Source: Selenomonas sp. AE3005 (lineage in GTDB: Bacteria > Bacillota > Negativicutes > Selenomonadales > Selenomonadaceae). Taken from it: a stretch of DNA of 29,956 nucleotides. The stretch lies in contig NZ_CAJODG010000033.1 in assembly GCF_905233635.1 (NCBI RefSeq), positions 1 through 29,956 on the forward strand. Direction: 5' to 3'. Shown one piece after another: positions 7,502 through 14,450 of the stretch; the stretch's first letter is position 1; each line of letters opens with the position of its first letter. A program made the position numbers and the translations under genes. The notes under the pieces were generated by a model. That model was not told the DNA's origin. It saw nothing but the letters and a program-made list of their open reading frames with translations, and did not search any database.

Positions 7502-7816
7502 ATGGAAAATAAATTTAGTGTGGCTATCAGCTTTGGCCATGATTTAGGCTGGATTGATTACGACGCTGACACCAAAAGCGCTACCGTCAACATCAACAAC
7601 GCCGAGGCCAAGGAACTCACAGAAAAATACCTTAGCGAAAAACACAGCATCAACGTTCCGCATGAAACCCTGATGGATTTCACCCCGGAGGAAATTGACC
7701 CGTTGGCTGATACCGCCAGTTTCAAACTGGCCATCACCCGTCTGTGGAACGAAACCAAAGTTCACGTAGACTGGAGCCGCCCGGTAGATTACGTAAAGAA
7801 ACACCCGTCATATTGA
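7502..7816 (+). CDS. Hypothetical 104-residue protein
   Basis: I do not recognise this family. It is a small, acidic, probably cytosolic protein with no signal peptide or membrane segment. It begins MENKFSVAISFGHDLGWIDYDADTKSATVNI, a beta-hairpin-like stretch. It continues with NNAEAKELTEKYLSEKH (helix) and ends in LAITRLWNETKVHVDWSRPVDYVKKHPSY. It is very likely a real gene. It has a near-consensus promoter (7438-7466), an AAGGAGA ribosome binding site 8-9 nt before the ATG and an intrinsic terminator immediately downstream, so it forms a monocistronic unit. Confidence 0.8.
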   Translation: MENKFSVAISFGHDLGWIDYDADTKSATVNINNAEAKELTEKYLSEKHSINVPHETLMDFTPEEIDPLADTASFKLAITRLWNETKVHVDWSRPVDYVKKHPSY

Positions 7817-7823
7817 TGCAGCC

Positions 7824-7847
7824 AGCCCCCTTGTGGGGCTTTTTTTC
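7824..7847 (+). terminator. Intrinsic terminator after the 104-residue protein gene
   Basis: The stem AGCCCC/GGGGCT with a CTTGT loop is followed by seven T residues (7841-7847). Confidence 0.85.
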
Positions 7848-7873
7848 CTATATGCTGATTAGGGGGAATTATT

Positions 7874-9121
7874 ATGACACTACGAAAAACTTTGGCCATG
7901 CTGCTGACATTGCTGTGCCTAATCACCAGTCAACCGGCGCAGGCAGCCACACAGGACACACTGCATGAAAAATACCAGCTGGTGCAGGTTATCGTCCTTT
8001 CCCGGCACAACATTCGCGCACCATTCGCCGGCAAGGACAGCGTACTGGCCAAAATGACCGACCATAAATGGCATGATTTCGGCGTAAAAACCGGGCACCT
8101 GACAGCCCGTGGCGCCCTCATGGAACACTACATGGGAACATACTTCCGCAACTATCTCCAGCAGGAAGGACTCTTCCCTGCGGACTACCAATTGCAGCCT
8201 AAGGATCTCTTCTTCTACGCCAACAGCTTTCAACGTACCATTGCTACCGCCCGGAATTTTGCCCAGGGTATGTTCCCCGAAGGAACAGTAGACGTCACCT
8301 ATACCCGGCAGATTGACGAGGCGGACCCGGTATTTTTGCCAGGGGCACTAAACCATAAGCCAGCGTTCAACGAGGCCAATGTGCAGGAGTTACAAGCACT
8401 CGGCGGCAGCCAGGGCCTGACCGCCACCATAAGCAAAGGTGTTGCCACCGCGGCCACAGTTTTGGACCGGCCGGTTATCAGCCTCGCTGATTTTACTATC
8501 GGCGTCAAGGACGGTCTGCAAATCACCGGCACTGCCCGCCCCCTGATGTTCGCCTGCGATGCTCTGGTGCTGCAGTACTACGAGCTCGGTGACAAGCGCG
8601 CCGCCTTTGGTCATGAACTCACCTTCCAGCAATGGCAGGAAATCGCGGCGGTCAAAGACCTGGGCATTCACGCCTACCGGCACCTGCCCACCTTGTCCCG
8701 TGCCTTATCCCGGCCGCTGCTGTCCATCATGCAGGAAGAGCTTAACCTGCAGCGCCGCAAGTTCACATTCCTCTGTGGTCACGACAGCAATGTCGCCCCA
8801 GTCATGTGCGCGCTGGAGGTCAAAGACACGCCGCTGCCGGACACCATAGAACAGGAGACCCCTATCGGCTGTAAACTGGTTATCGAAGAATGGCAGGATA
8901 AAGACGGCGAAAGCTATGTAAATCTCAAGCTCGTATACCCCACCAGCCACCAACTGGCCGCAGGTGCGCCGCTGACCGCTGACAACCCGCCGGAAATGAT
9001 TCCCTTGCACCTGCAAAACATCCACGCCAATGAGGACGGCCTGATAACCATGCAGGACTTCCAGCAGCGTCTTACTGACGCCATCACCAGCGATGCCGAA
9101 CTCATGGGACAGCACTACTAA
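7874..9121 (+). CDS. Periplasmic histidine acid phosphatase (Agp/AppA-like)
   Basis: This is an exported histidine-type phosphatase of the branch containing glucose-1-phosphatase and phytase. A signal peptide (MTLRKTLAMLLTLLCLITSQPAQAA) is followed by the catalytic motif SRHNIRAP, with nucleophile His45. The usual RHGxRxP has Asn in place of Gly, as I remember for Agp (RHNLRAP). The proton-donor motif GHD lies at 302-304 (FLCGHDSNVAP). The 415-residue length fits. The likely job is releasing phosphate from sugar phosphates or phytate outside the inner membrane, but the substrate cannot be decided from sequence. The start at 7874 has an AGGGGGA site. It follows a terminator closely, and I saw no convincing separate promoter in the 57-bp gap. 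Confidence 0.9.
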   Translation: MTLRKTLAMLLTLLCLITSQPAQAATQDTLHEKYQLVQVIVLSRHNIRAPFAGKDSVLAKMTDHKWHDFGVKTGHLTARGALMEHYMGTYFRNYLQQEGLFPADYQLQPKDLFFYANSFQRTIATARNFAQGMFPEGTVDVTYTRQIDEADPVFLPGALNHKPAFNEANVQELQALGGSQGLTATISKGVATAATVLDRPVISLADFTIGVKDGLQITGTARPLMFACDALVLQYYELGDKRAAFGHELTFQQWQEIAAVKDLGIHAYRHLPTLSRALSRPLLSIMQEELNLQRRKFTFLCGHDSNVAPVMCALEVKDTPLPDTIEQETPIGCKLVIEEWQDKDGESYVNLKLVYPTSHQLAAGAPLTADNPPEMIPLHLQNIHANEDGLITMQDFQQRLTDAITSDAELMGQHY

Positions 9122-9144
9122 AAATTTTATCTAAAGATAGAACC

Positions 9145-9172
9145 AGGGCTGTTGCACTCGTGCAACAGCCCT
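9145..9172. terminator. Terminator hairpin between the acid phosphatase and a facing mini-ORF
   Basis: A perfect 12-bp stem, AGGGCTGTTGCA with TGCAACAGCCCT (loop CTCG), starts 24 bp after the phosphatase stop. The plus flank is TAAAAATGTTATTTTT. On the minus strand it directly follows the 32-codon ORF. Confidence 0.7.
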
Positions 9173-9179
9173 AAAAATG

Positions 9180-9278
9180 TTATTTTTCGCTTTTATAAGT
9201 CCCAGCCTTGCGGATATTGCGTCTGCGTACATGCCGGTAGTGTTTTTGGTTCCACTGATTGATATAATACCGTTTCAT
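9180..9278 (-). CDS. Candidate 32-residue basic mini-protein
   Basis: This is a short minus-strand ORF, MKRYYINQWNQKHYRHVRRR then NIRKAGTYKSEK. Its ATG at 9278 is preceded at good spacing by GGGAGG, one of the better ribosome binding sites in the gap, and its stop is 7 bp before a terminator hairpin. The product is very basic and rich in Arg, His and Tyr, with no hydrophobic segment. I do not recognise it. A nucleic-acid-binding or ribosome-associated mini-protein is conceivable, but it could also be chance. Confidence 0.45.
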   Translation of the reverse strand: MKRYYINQWNQKHYRHVRRRNIRKAGTYKSEK

Positions 9279-9402
9279 TTTTCTCGCCTCCCTGCCCTAT
9301 TAACTTTCTTTCTATCTACATATACGACTGACTTTGGCTTTCATTACACATATTGCCCGATTTTAATACACATTACCATTTAATAGCAAAGGCGCTTACT
9401 TT

Positions 9403-9525
9403 CTAATAAAAAAAGAACCAGTATCCCGTAGGAATAGGGGATACGAGAAACCGCGTAGTTATTGGGATGGCGAGAGGGGGATTGGTTAGTTGGTCGATTA
9501 GTGGCATTTAGTGGATTTTCGTTTC
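9403..9525 (-). ncRNA. Candidate small RNA ending in a strong minus-strand terminator
   Basis: At 9421-9444 GTATCCC pairs with GGGATAC (loop GTAGGAATAG) and is followed on the minus strand by GGTTCTTTTTTT, a convincing intrinsic terminator that no protein gene feeds. Reading back, a TATACT box occurs at about 9530, suggesting a transcript of roughly 110-120 nt. No ORF of useful size lies inside. The start site is uncertain, while the terminator is well supported. Confidence 0.4.
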
Positions 9526-9621
9526 CAACAGTATATTGTTTATGAACCCACTTTTTACCCGCTGAAAAGCATTTTGCAAAACTATTCTATTGGTAGGAAA
9601 AAGTGATTTTTAAGTTATGAA

Positions 9622-9719
9622 TTGTCATGGTTTGTGTCCATGATATAAGTACATTCTTTAGGAAAGATGTGGAAGATATAGCACCCCGGCAGAATTGACT
9701 TTTGCCGGGGTGTTTTTTG
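9622..9719 (+). ncRNA. Candidate small RNA unit with promoter and terminator
   Basis: TTGTCA (9622-9627), a 16-bp spacer and TATAAG (9644-9649) form a promoter. It would start an RNA at about 9656 that runs into a very strong terminator: CACCCCGGCA paired with TGCCGGGGTG at 9682-9712, followed by TTTTTT. The transcript would be only about 60-65 nt with no ORF. It may be a small regulatory RNA, or just a decapitated leader and terminator. Confidence 0.5.
9682..9719 (+). terminator. Strong intrinsic terminator before the operator arrays
   Basis: A 10-bp perfect GC-rich stem with an 11-nt loop is followed by six T residues. It insulates the repeat-rich region starting at 9731 from upstream transcription. 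Confidence 0.9.
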
Positions 9720-9730
9720 TCAGGAGTTGA

Positions 9731-9872
9731 TTCGAACGATTTGACAAAATTTCGAACGATTCTTTATTATGCTAAAGTGTTTAAGAATGCTTATGACGAA
9801 AGGCTTGACGGACGATAGGTGGAAAAACGTGCGTGATTCGTTCGAACGATTCGGCATATTTTTGTACGATTC
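9731..9872 (+). promoter_or_regulatory. Operator-like array A (CGAACGATTC iterations) with embedded promoter
   Basis: The core CGAACGATT(C/T) occurs at 9731-9740 and 9751-9762, exactly 20 bp apart. At 9835-9852 there is a near-perfect 18-bp palindrome (GATTCGTTCGAACGATTC), and a variant TTTGTACGATTC at 9861-9872 is again 20 bp from 9841. A consensus promoter, TTGACA (9741-9746), 18 bp, TATTAT (9765-9770), lies among the first two sites, with site 2 filling the spacer. A protein bound there would block the promoter, which points rightward into the structured region at 9.95-10.85 kb. Confidence 0.7.
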
Positions 9873-9955
9873 TATTGGTCAAAAAATGGTTGGAGAGCCT
9901 AAAATGGGGAATGTGTCAGCCTGCTGTTAAGGTGGTTCCCGCCCTGCGGTATCTT

Positions 9956-10240
9956 TGCTTTGGTGGACGCTGGCGCTTTTGGTGACCTTTGACCGCCGTC
10001 AACTGTCAGCGTCCACGTCGCAGGAGAGCACCGCTCCCGCCCTCTGTTATCCCGCAAGTGCGTAGTTGACCCGTCAAGCGTGGGCGGACTGTCTGCCTCC
10101 GTTCCCTCGTTTCTCCTTCCGTCAGGTCAGTATGCGACGTGCCACCGCATCCTGCCCTTCCTCCCTCCGGCGCTCGGTCACTACGCCGTACAGACCGCCC
10201 ACGCGCACAACAAGCAACAGGCAACGGGGGTCCACGTCGC
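9956..10240. repeat. Structured repeat unit 1 of the GC-rich non-coding region
   Basis: No convincing ORF is present. The unit contains TGCTTTGGTGGAC (9956-9968) and TCAGCGTCCACGTCGCAG (10006-10023), which can close a hairpin through GTGGACGC/GCGTCCAC. It also contains GCGGACTGTCTGCCTCC (10084-10100), facing CAGACCGCCC at 10191-10200, and a further GTCCACGTCGC at 10230-10240. All these elements recur in unit 2. Base composition is more GC-rich than the flanking operator arrays. Confidence 0.65.
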
Positions 10241-10311
10241 CAGAGACACCAACGTATCTCGTCCAAATTGTAGTACTATCCGCACGTAGCTATCAAAGAT
10301 ACGGACATAAA

Positions 10312-10323
10312 TTGACCAGTCAA
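10312..10323. promoter_or_regulatory. Palindrome TTGACCAGTCAA, representative of five related sites
   Basis: Related sites are TTGACCGCCGTCAA (9989-10002), TTGACCCGTCAA (10066-10077), TTGACCAGTCAG (10865-10876) and TTGACCGGTCAA (12651-12662). They surround the structured region and the regulator gene and could be binding sites of a second dimeric factor. Confidence 0.45.
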
Positions 10324-10537
10324 TTTTGATATGGGTAAATATTTTTTAAAAGTTAATGCGCAGGGGGGAGGTGTGGCGGGACGTGCGGACGCATCTCCCG
10401 CGCGTTACTGCTCGGCATCCGCAGGCCGCAACTTTGTCGGTCAAAATCGGCAGCAAGGCGGGCGGCACTGAGGGCAGAAGGGCTAGGTGATGCCTGCTCG
10501 TAGTTAGTGCGTAATCCCACCCATGGCGGTGTCCCAA

Positions 10538-10833
10538 TGCTTTGGTGGACACTTATCAGCGTCCACGTCGCAGAAGAACACCGCCCCGCCCTGTATAAAG
10601 CTCATTCGTATCACAGAAGACAGGGGCGGCGGACTGTCTGCCTCCATTTCTGCGGCCTTCCAGTCGTCAGTCTCACGCGCCCGACGGGTGCTCAGGTCTT
10701 CGCACTACTTCCGCCGGGGTGTGAACCTTCCTCCTTCAAGCACTTAGTCATTCCGTCAGACAGACCGCCGCCAGCATACCCCGTCACAGGCAACGCGTGT
10801 CCGTTGCTTTTGGTGGACAGCTGCGCTGTCCAC
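10538..10833. repeat. Structured repeat unit 2 of the GC-rich non-coding region
   Basis: This is a diverged copy of unit 1: TGCTTTGGTGGAC (10538-10550), TCAGCGTCCACGTCGCAG (10556-10573) and GCGGACTGTCTGCCTCC (10629-10645). The facing arm is CAGACAGACCGCCGCC (10757-10772). Here the long stem is GGCGGCGG/CCGCCGCC, where unit 1 has GGGCGG/CCGCCC, so both arms changed together. The unit ends in a perfect 9-bp hairpin GTGGACAGC/GCTGTCCAC (10813-10833). The stretch 10241-10537 between the units is also GC-rich and has no recognisable gene. Confidence 0.65.
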
Positions 10834-10938
10834 GTCAGCACTGACACGGGAGTACAAAAGGCAGTTGACCAGTCAGCCGCTGCCTCGTGTAATCGGTCAA
10901 AATTTGACGCTTCATAGCAAACACGCTTTGAATCGTGC

Positions 10939-11088
10939 TATAATATTAAAAACGATTCGGCACGATTTCGAACGATTCGCCGATTTTTCGAACGATTCTT
11001 CACTTCGCTAAAGTGTGGGGGAAGCTTTGTTCCACAAGGGATGAGCGCATATCCCTAAAAAATCATGGACGAATCGTTCGAACGATTC
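10939..11088 (+). promoter_or_regulatory. Regulator promoter region with operator-like array B
   Basis: A TATAAT box (10939-10944, weak -35 TAGCAA at 10915-10920) is followed by three sites at exactly 20-bp steps: AAAACGATTC (10949-10958), TTCGAACGATTC (10967-10978) and TTCGAACGATTC (10987-10998). At 11071-11088 is the perfect 18-bp palindrome GAATCGTTCGAACGATTC, 20 bp before the regulator start codon. Site positions match array A at a constant 1236-bp offset, as does the non-site block GCTAAAGTGT (9771-9780 and 11007-11016). The placement suggests autorepression by the downstream protein. Confidence 0.7.
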
Positions 11089-11108
11089 GGCAAGTCACGG
11101 AGTAAAAC

Positions 11109-12635
11109 ATGAGCAATAGCAAAGAGCAACTAAAACATATCATTGAAACCTTGCAAAAACAGCAGGAATCATATAGTCTGGAATTCAAAGAGGCCAAATC
11201 CTCGCTGCCAAACACCTTTTGGGACACCTATTCTTCTTTTGCCAATACGGCGGGCGGCTATATTCTGTTGGGGATTCGTGAGAATCCCTGGGAGATTTCC
11301 GGGGTCAAAAATCCGGATAAGATTCTGAAAGACCTCTGTAATACGGCCAATAATAAATCCATGGTCAGCTACAATCTGTTGGATAATCAGAATATGCAGG
11401 TGCATGAGCTGGATGGCAAGAAGATTATCTCCGTTTATATTCCGGAGCTTCCCGATAACAAAAAGCCCCTTTACTTGAAGGGGAATCCCTTGAACGCTTA
11501 TATCCGCATCAACGAGGGGGATTATAAGATTAGCGAAAATGACCTCAAGCGGTTTATGCGCAATGGGCAGCCTGACCAGGATAGTGACCTGTTGGATGAC
11601 TATATTCTGGAGGATTTGGATATGGATAGCGTCCTGTCCTTCAAAAATATCCTGCACGCACGTCACCCGTCGAAAAATTACCTGGCGATGGACAATCTCG
11701 ATTTTCTGCAGACCATTGGGGCGTATCAGATTGACCGCAGGGGCGGGAGTCGCGAGCTGAAAATGACCGTGGCCTGCCTGCTGTTTTTCGGCAAATATAA
11801 CGCCATCCGGCAAAAGTTCCCGCATTTCCATCTGGAATACCTCAATCACCGCAACTGTCAGGGCAAAGAGCGCTGGAGTGACCGCGTATGTACCGGCGAC
11901 TTGGAATATGCGGAACTGAATATCTTTAGCTTTTTCCAGCTGCTGCGTGAAAAGCTCCGGGCGACCATTAACGATAAGTTCGAGCTTGACCAGAACAGTG
12001 AGCGCAAATCCTCTGCCGAGCTGCAGGAAGCCCTGCGCGAAGCCTTGGCCAATATGCTGATTCATGCCGATTACGCCGACGGGGAAACGGATATCAAGGT
12101 CACGGTGGAAGACCTTTATTATACCTTTACCAATCCCGGCAAGATGTTGGTTACGGCAAGCCAGTTCTTTATGGGCGGCGTTTCCCATCCGCGCAACAAT
12201 ACGCTGATTACCTTCTTCCGTCAAATGGGCATATCTGACCGTGCCGGCACCGGCGGTTCGACACTGCTGAACTTTGCCAAGCTGAATAAATTCCGGGCGC
12301 CGGAGATTGAGACGGACTTAAAACATACTGTATTGAAACTTTGGATTGCTGCGCCGCTGGATTCGCATCCCGAATTTGATGACAACGAGCAGCGAATTTA
12401 TAAGTTCCTATATACCCACAAGCATGGAGGCTCCGTGGCAGAGTTAGAGGAGGCTACCGGCCTCACCAAGTACCAGGTGCGTAAAATCTTGAGTCAATTT
12501 ATTGCCCAGGAGCTGGTGACTAAAGTCGGTCGAGCAAAGGCGACGCGCTACTATTGCACGCCCAGCATTATTGAGCGGGCGGATATTGTGGACAAATTTA
12601 GGCGTACTTTGCTGTACCAGCCGGAGGAAAAATAA
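11109..12635 (+). CDS. AlbA_2 / GHKL-type ATP-binding transcriptional regulator (COG2865-like)
   Basis: The 508-residue protein has the order typical of the 'predicted transcriptional regulator' family. The N-terminal Schlafen/AlbA_2 domain is at about 18-150 (ESYSLEFKEAKSSLPNTFWDTYSSFANTAGGYILLGI, then YIRINEGDYKISENDLKRFM). A middle region leads to a GHKL ATPase-like domain with the N box E311-ALAN315-MLIHADY, and GISDRAGTGGSTL further on. A C-terminal winged helix lies at about 425-490 (GGSVAELEEATGLTKYQVRKILSQFIAQELVTKVG). It probably binds DNA, and the operator-like array directly upstream makes autoregulation the simplest idea. The start at 11109 has a CGGAG site. Some relatives sit in defence islands. 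Catalytic activity and effector are unknown. Confidence 0.85.
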   Translation: MSNSKEQLKHIIETLQKQQESYSLEFKEAKSSLPNTFWDTYSSFANTAGGYILLGIRENPWEISGVKNPDKILKDLCNTANNKSMVSYNLLDNQNMQVHELDGKKIISVYIPELPDNKKPLYLKGNPLNAYIRINEGDYKISENDLKRFMRNGQPDQDSDLLDDYILEDLDMDSVLSFKNILHARHPSKNYLAMDNLDFLQTIGAYQIDRRGGSRELKMTVACLLFFGKYNAIRQKFPHFHLEYLNHRNCQGKERWSDRVCTGDLEYAELNIFSFFQLLREKLRATINDKFELDQNSERKSSAELQEALREALANMLIHADYADGETDIKVTVEDLYYTFTNPGKMLVTASQFFMGGVSHPRNNTLITFFRQMGISDRAGTGGSTLLNFAKLNKFRAPEIETDLKHTVLKLWIAAPLDSHPEFDDNEQRIYKFLYTHKHGGSVAELEEATGLTKYQVRKILSQFIAQELVTKVGRAKATRYYCTPSIIERADIVDKFRRTLLYQPEEK

Positions 12636-12783
12636 AAAATAGCCTTGCATTTGACCGGTCAACTCCATAATATAGGAGTTGAAAGAACTTTCCTATAACA
12701 TCCTAACTGAATACATATCGGAAATGACAAATTTTACGCTATCTAGCGCAGGCGTGCGCTTGATATATTGGGGGTGTCATTCC

Positions 12784-12824
12784 GCATAAAAGCCGCAGGG
12801 GTGATGACCTTGCGGCTTTTATGC
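12784..12824. terminator. Perfect-arm terminator hairpin at the intron 5' boundary
   Basis: GCATAAAAGCCGCA (12784-12797) pairs perfectly with TGCGGCTTTTATGC (12811-12824). The intron begins three bases later. Some bacterial group II introns preferentially insert just after terminator stems, and this position fits that habit. Confidence 0.75.
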
Positions 12825-12826
12825 GT

Positions 12827-14012
12827 GTGCGCCCGTCATGGGCGCACTCTAATGGGTGAAAGTCCCTAGACCGCCCGGTAGCGGGAAGGTCATAGCCGAA
12901 CACCAAGGGGGTCCATCGCGAGGTGGAATCTGAAGGAAGGTGCAGGCAAATCTCTGGTCTGACGAACAGGAACCACATCAGGCTAAATCATGGGGATAAG
13001 ACCGCACGACAGGTCGAAGTCCAATAGCTACCCGGAACCATGGATAGTAAATGTGGCAGACACATGGAGAGAAAGAGTGCGTTCTCACCCAGGGAGGTCT
13101 CACGGACATGGACAAAGCCATAGAACATTGGCAGCCATGGTTGAAACAAGATTTATCGTGAGAAGTCAGCCGAGGTCATAGTACGAAGCGGGCTATAGAC
13201 CGCTTCGGAAGGACTGAACTTTAGGAGAGGTCAGTAAATGAATGTAAGCAAGCAGGAATATAAAGGCAGAAAATTTCATAAGGAAAACTGCCCGCAAAAG
13301 GTAGCTGCGGAACAGCGAGGATATGCGGGAGTGCCTGCTCCTGTGCGGATTGTTGAATTGAACGACATCAACCTGTGCAGAAAGAACTATATCCAGCATA
13401 ATCCCGTTCATAGAAAAGAAACTGTTTCTCAAAGTGAATCGAGAAAAGACCAGTGTGGCCCATATTACAAGGGGGAAGTACCTGGGTTACGGCTTTTACC
13501 GCTACAAAAGGAAATGCCGGTTCAAAGTACATAAGAAATCCCTTGCCAAGATGAAAAACGTCTGCGGGCGATAACGAATCGAAGCAAGGCGATAAGCAAC
13601 GAAGAAAGACCGCTTATTCTGAAATGATATGTCAAAGGATGGGTGAACTACTTCAAACTGGCGGATATGAAGAACCTGCTGATAAAGATATGGATGAATG
13701 GCTCCGGCGGAGGATACGGGCAATCTATTGGAAACAATGGAAGAAGGTCAAGACACGGTATCGGATGATAAGGCAATATAATCTGTCGGATTGGAAGGTA
13801 CACGAACTGGCCAATTGCCGGAAATGGATATGGATAGTAGCTTTAATGCTGAACATTATCCTAACCAATAAAGAAAATAACCCACCAAGGCTATACAAGC
13901 CTAAAGAGCTATTACGAGCAAGTATGTGAAAATTAGAGAACCGTCGTGTACTGAACGGTACGCACGGTGGTGTGAGAGGTCGGCTGGTCAAATAATGGTC
14001 AGCCTCATCGAT
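12827..14012 (+). mobile_element. Group II intron, degenerate, about 1.19 kb
   Basis: The 5' end GTGCGCCCGTCATGGGCGCA and the following TGAAAGTCCC match group II intron domain I starts. GTGGAATCTGAAGGAAGGTGCAGGC-like, TCTGACGAACAGGAAC-like and GAAGTCAGCCGAGGTCATAGTA-like ribozyme segments follow. The 3' end has a domain V-like hairpin at about 13938-13971, a domain VI stem GGCTGGTC/GGTCAGCC (13982-14003) with a bulged A region, and ends at CATCGAT (14012). Intact copies are usually 1.8-2.5 kb, because the reverse transcriptase lies in domain IV. Here most of that gene is missing. Exact ends are inferred by analogy. Confidence 0.85.
13238..13929 (+). pseudogene. Remnant of the group II intron reverse transcriptase/maturase
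   Basis: The N terminus (MNVSKQEYKGRKFHKENCPQ, then QRGYAGVPAPVRIVELNDIN) is typical of an intron-encoded protein. Around 13400-13430 the sequence jumps directly to the end of the RT/maturase region. That region reads KTSVAHITRGKYLGYGFYRY in a different frame and breaks again near 13570. A third frame from about 13630 carries the maturase end (MDEWLRRRIRAIYWKQWKKV, then LANCRKW). All catalytic RT blocks, including the YADD motif, are absent, so no active protein can be made. It looks like a large internal deletion followed by frameshifts. Confidence 0.85.
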
Positions 14013-14140
14013 TAAGACTTTTAGGACTGCTTGATGCTCGCCAAAACATCGACATGAAAGAAGGATTTATTTTGTGATTACCTTTAAATGAATTTTAGAA
14101 ATAATCTGCCATAACTGTAAAAGACATATAAATCTTTATC

Positions 14141-14189
14141 TATACAATATATACACATACTTGATTATATATGTTGTATATTGTATAAT
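14141..14189 (+). promoter_or_regulatory. Promoter and operator-like inverted repeat of the GHKL operon
   Basis: TTGATT (14161-14166), a 17-bp spacer and TATAAT (14184-14189) form a strong promoter. An 11-bp inverted repeat flanks and overlaps it: TATACAATATA (14141-14151) and TATATTGTATA (14177-14187), with the second arm covering most of the -10 box. This suggests repression by a dimeric regulator that is not encoded in an obvious place here. Confidence 0.65.
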
Positions 14190-14211
14190 AAGGGCGAAAA
14201 GAGGTGGTGGT

Positions 14212-14433
14212 ATGAGTGATGAGCGACGTGAACGATTTTTGAGATTGGCACCTAGCCGAACACAAAAAATATTGGATATGTTAAGACTCCTAGGCAATTG
14301 TGCCAACACGTCAAATTATTCTTATAGAGATGATGAAATTAGAAAGATTTTTGAAACAATTCGAGCTGAGGTAGATGAACAAGAAGCGAAATTTATCGAG
14401 GACAGCCGAAAGAAGAAACGTTTTAAGCTATAG
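14212..14433 (+). CDS. Small helical protein, first gene of the GHKL operon
   Basis: A 73-residue, highly charged, helical protein: MSDERRERFLRLAPSRTQKI, then LDMLRLLGNCANTSNYSYRD and an acidic-to-basic tail ending KKKRFKL. The block 'R-x-L-x-L-A-x-x-R-x-x-K-x-x-x-x-x-x-L-L-G-N-x-x-N-x-S-N-Y-x-Y' looks like a conserved accessory protein of restriction or defence loci. I cannot name the family. The ATG at 14212 is chosen because GAGGTGG lies just upstream; the longer ORF start at 14161 would fall inside the promoter. It lies 17 bp before the ATPase gene, so it is probably co-translated. Confidence 0.75.
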   Translation: MSDERRERFLRLAPSRTQKILDMLRLLGNCANTSNYSYRDDEIRKIFETIRAEVDEQEAKFIEDSRKKKRFKL

Positions 14434-14450
14434 AAAGGATATGATGACTA

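Noticed and set aside
9835..9852. LexA (SOS) box
   Set aside because: The palindrome centre is GTTCGAAC, not the firmicute CGAACn4GTTCG arrangement, and the core is used as 20-bp direct repeats.
9956..10833. Integron attC cassettes
   Set aside because: GTTGAC-like motifs occur, but no paired core and inverse-core sites with cassette ORFs and no integrase are seen.
10507..10917. 136-codon ORF in the GC-rich structured region
   Set aside because: No ribosome binding site; composition rich in Pro, Ser, Cys and Arg as expected from random GC-rich frames; it spans the repeated hairpins.
11169..12224. 351-codon minus-strand ORF opposite the AlbA_2 regulator
   Set aside because: It is the antisense of a gene with clear domains, and its composition is that of a shadow frame.
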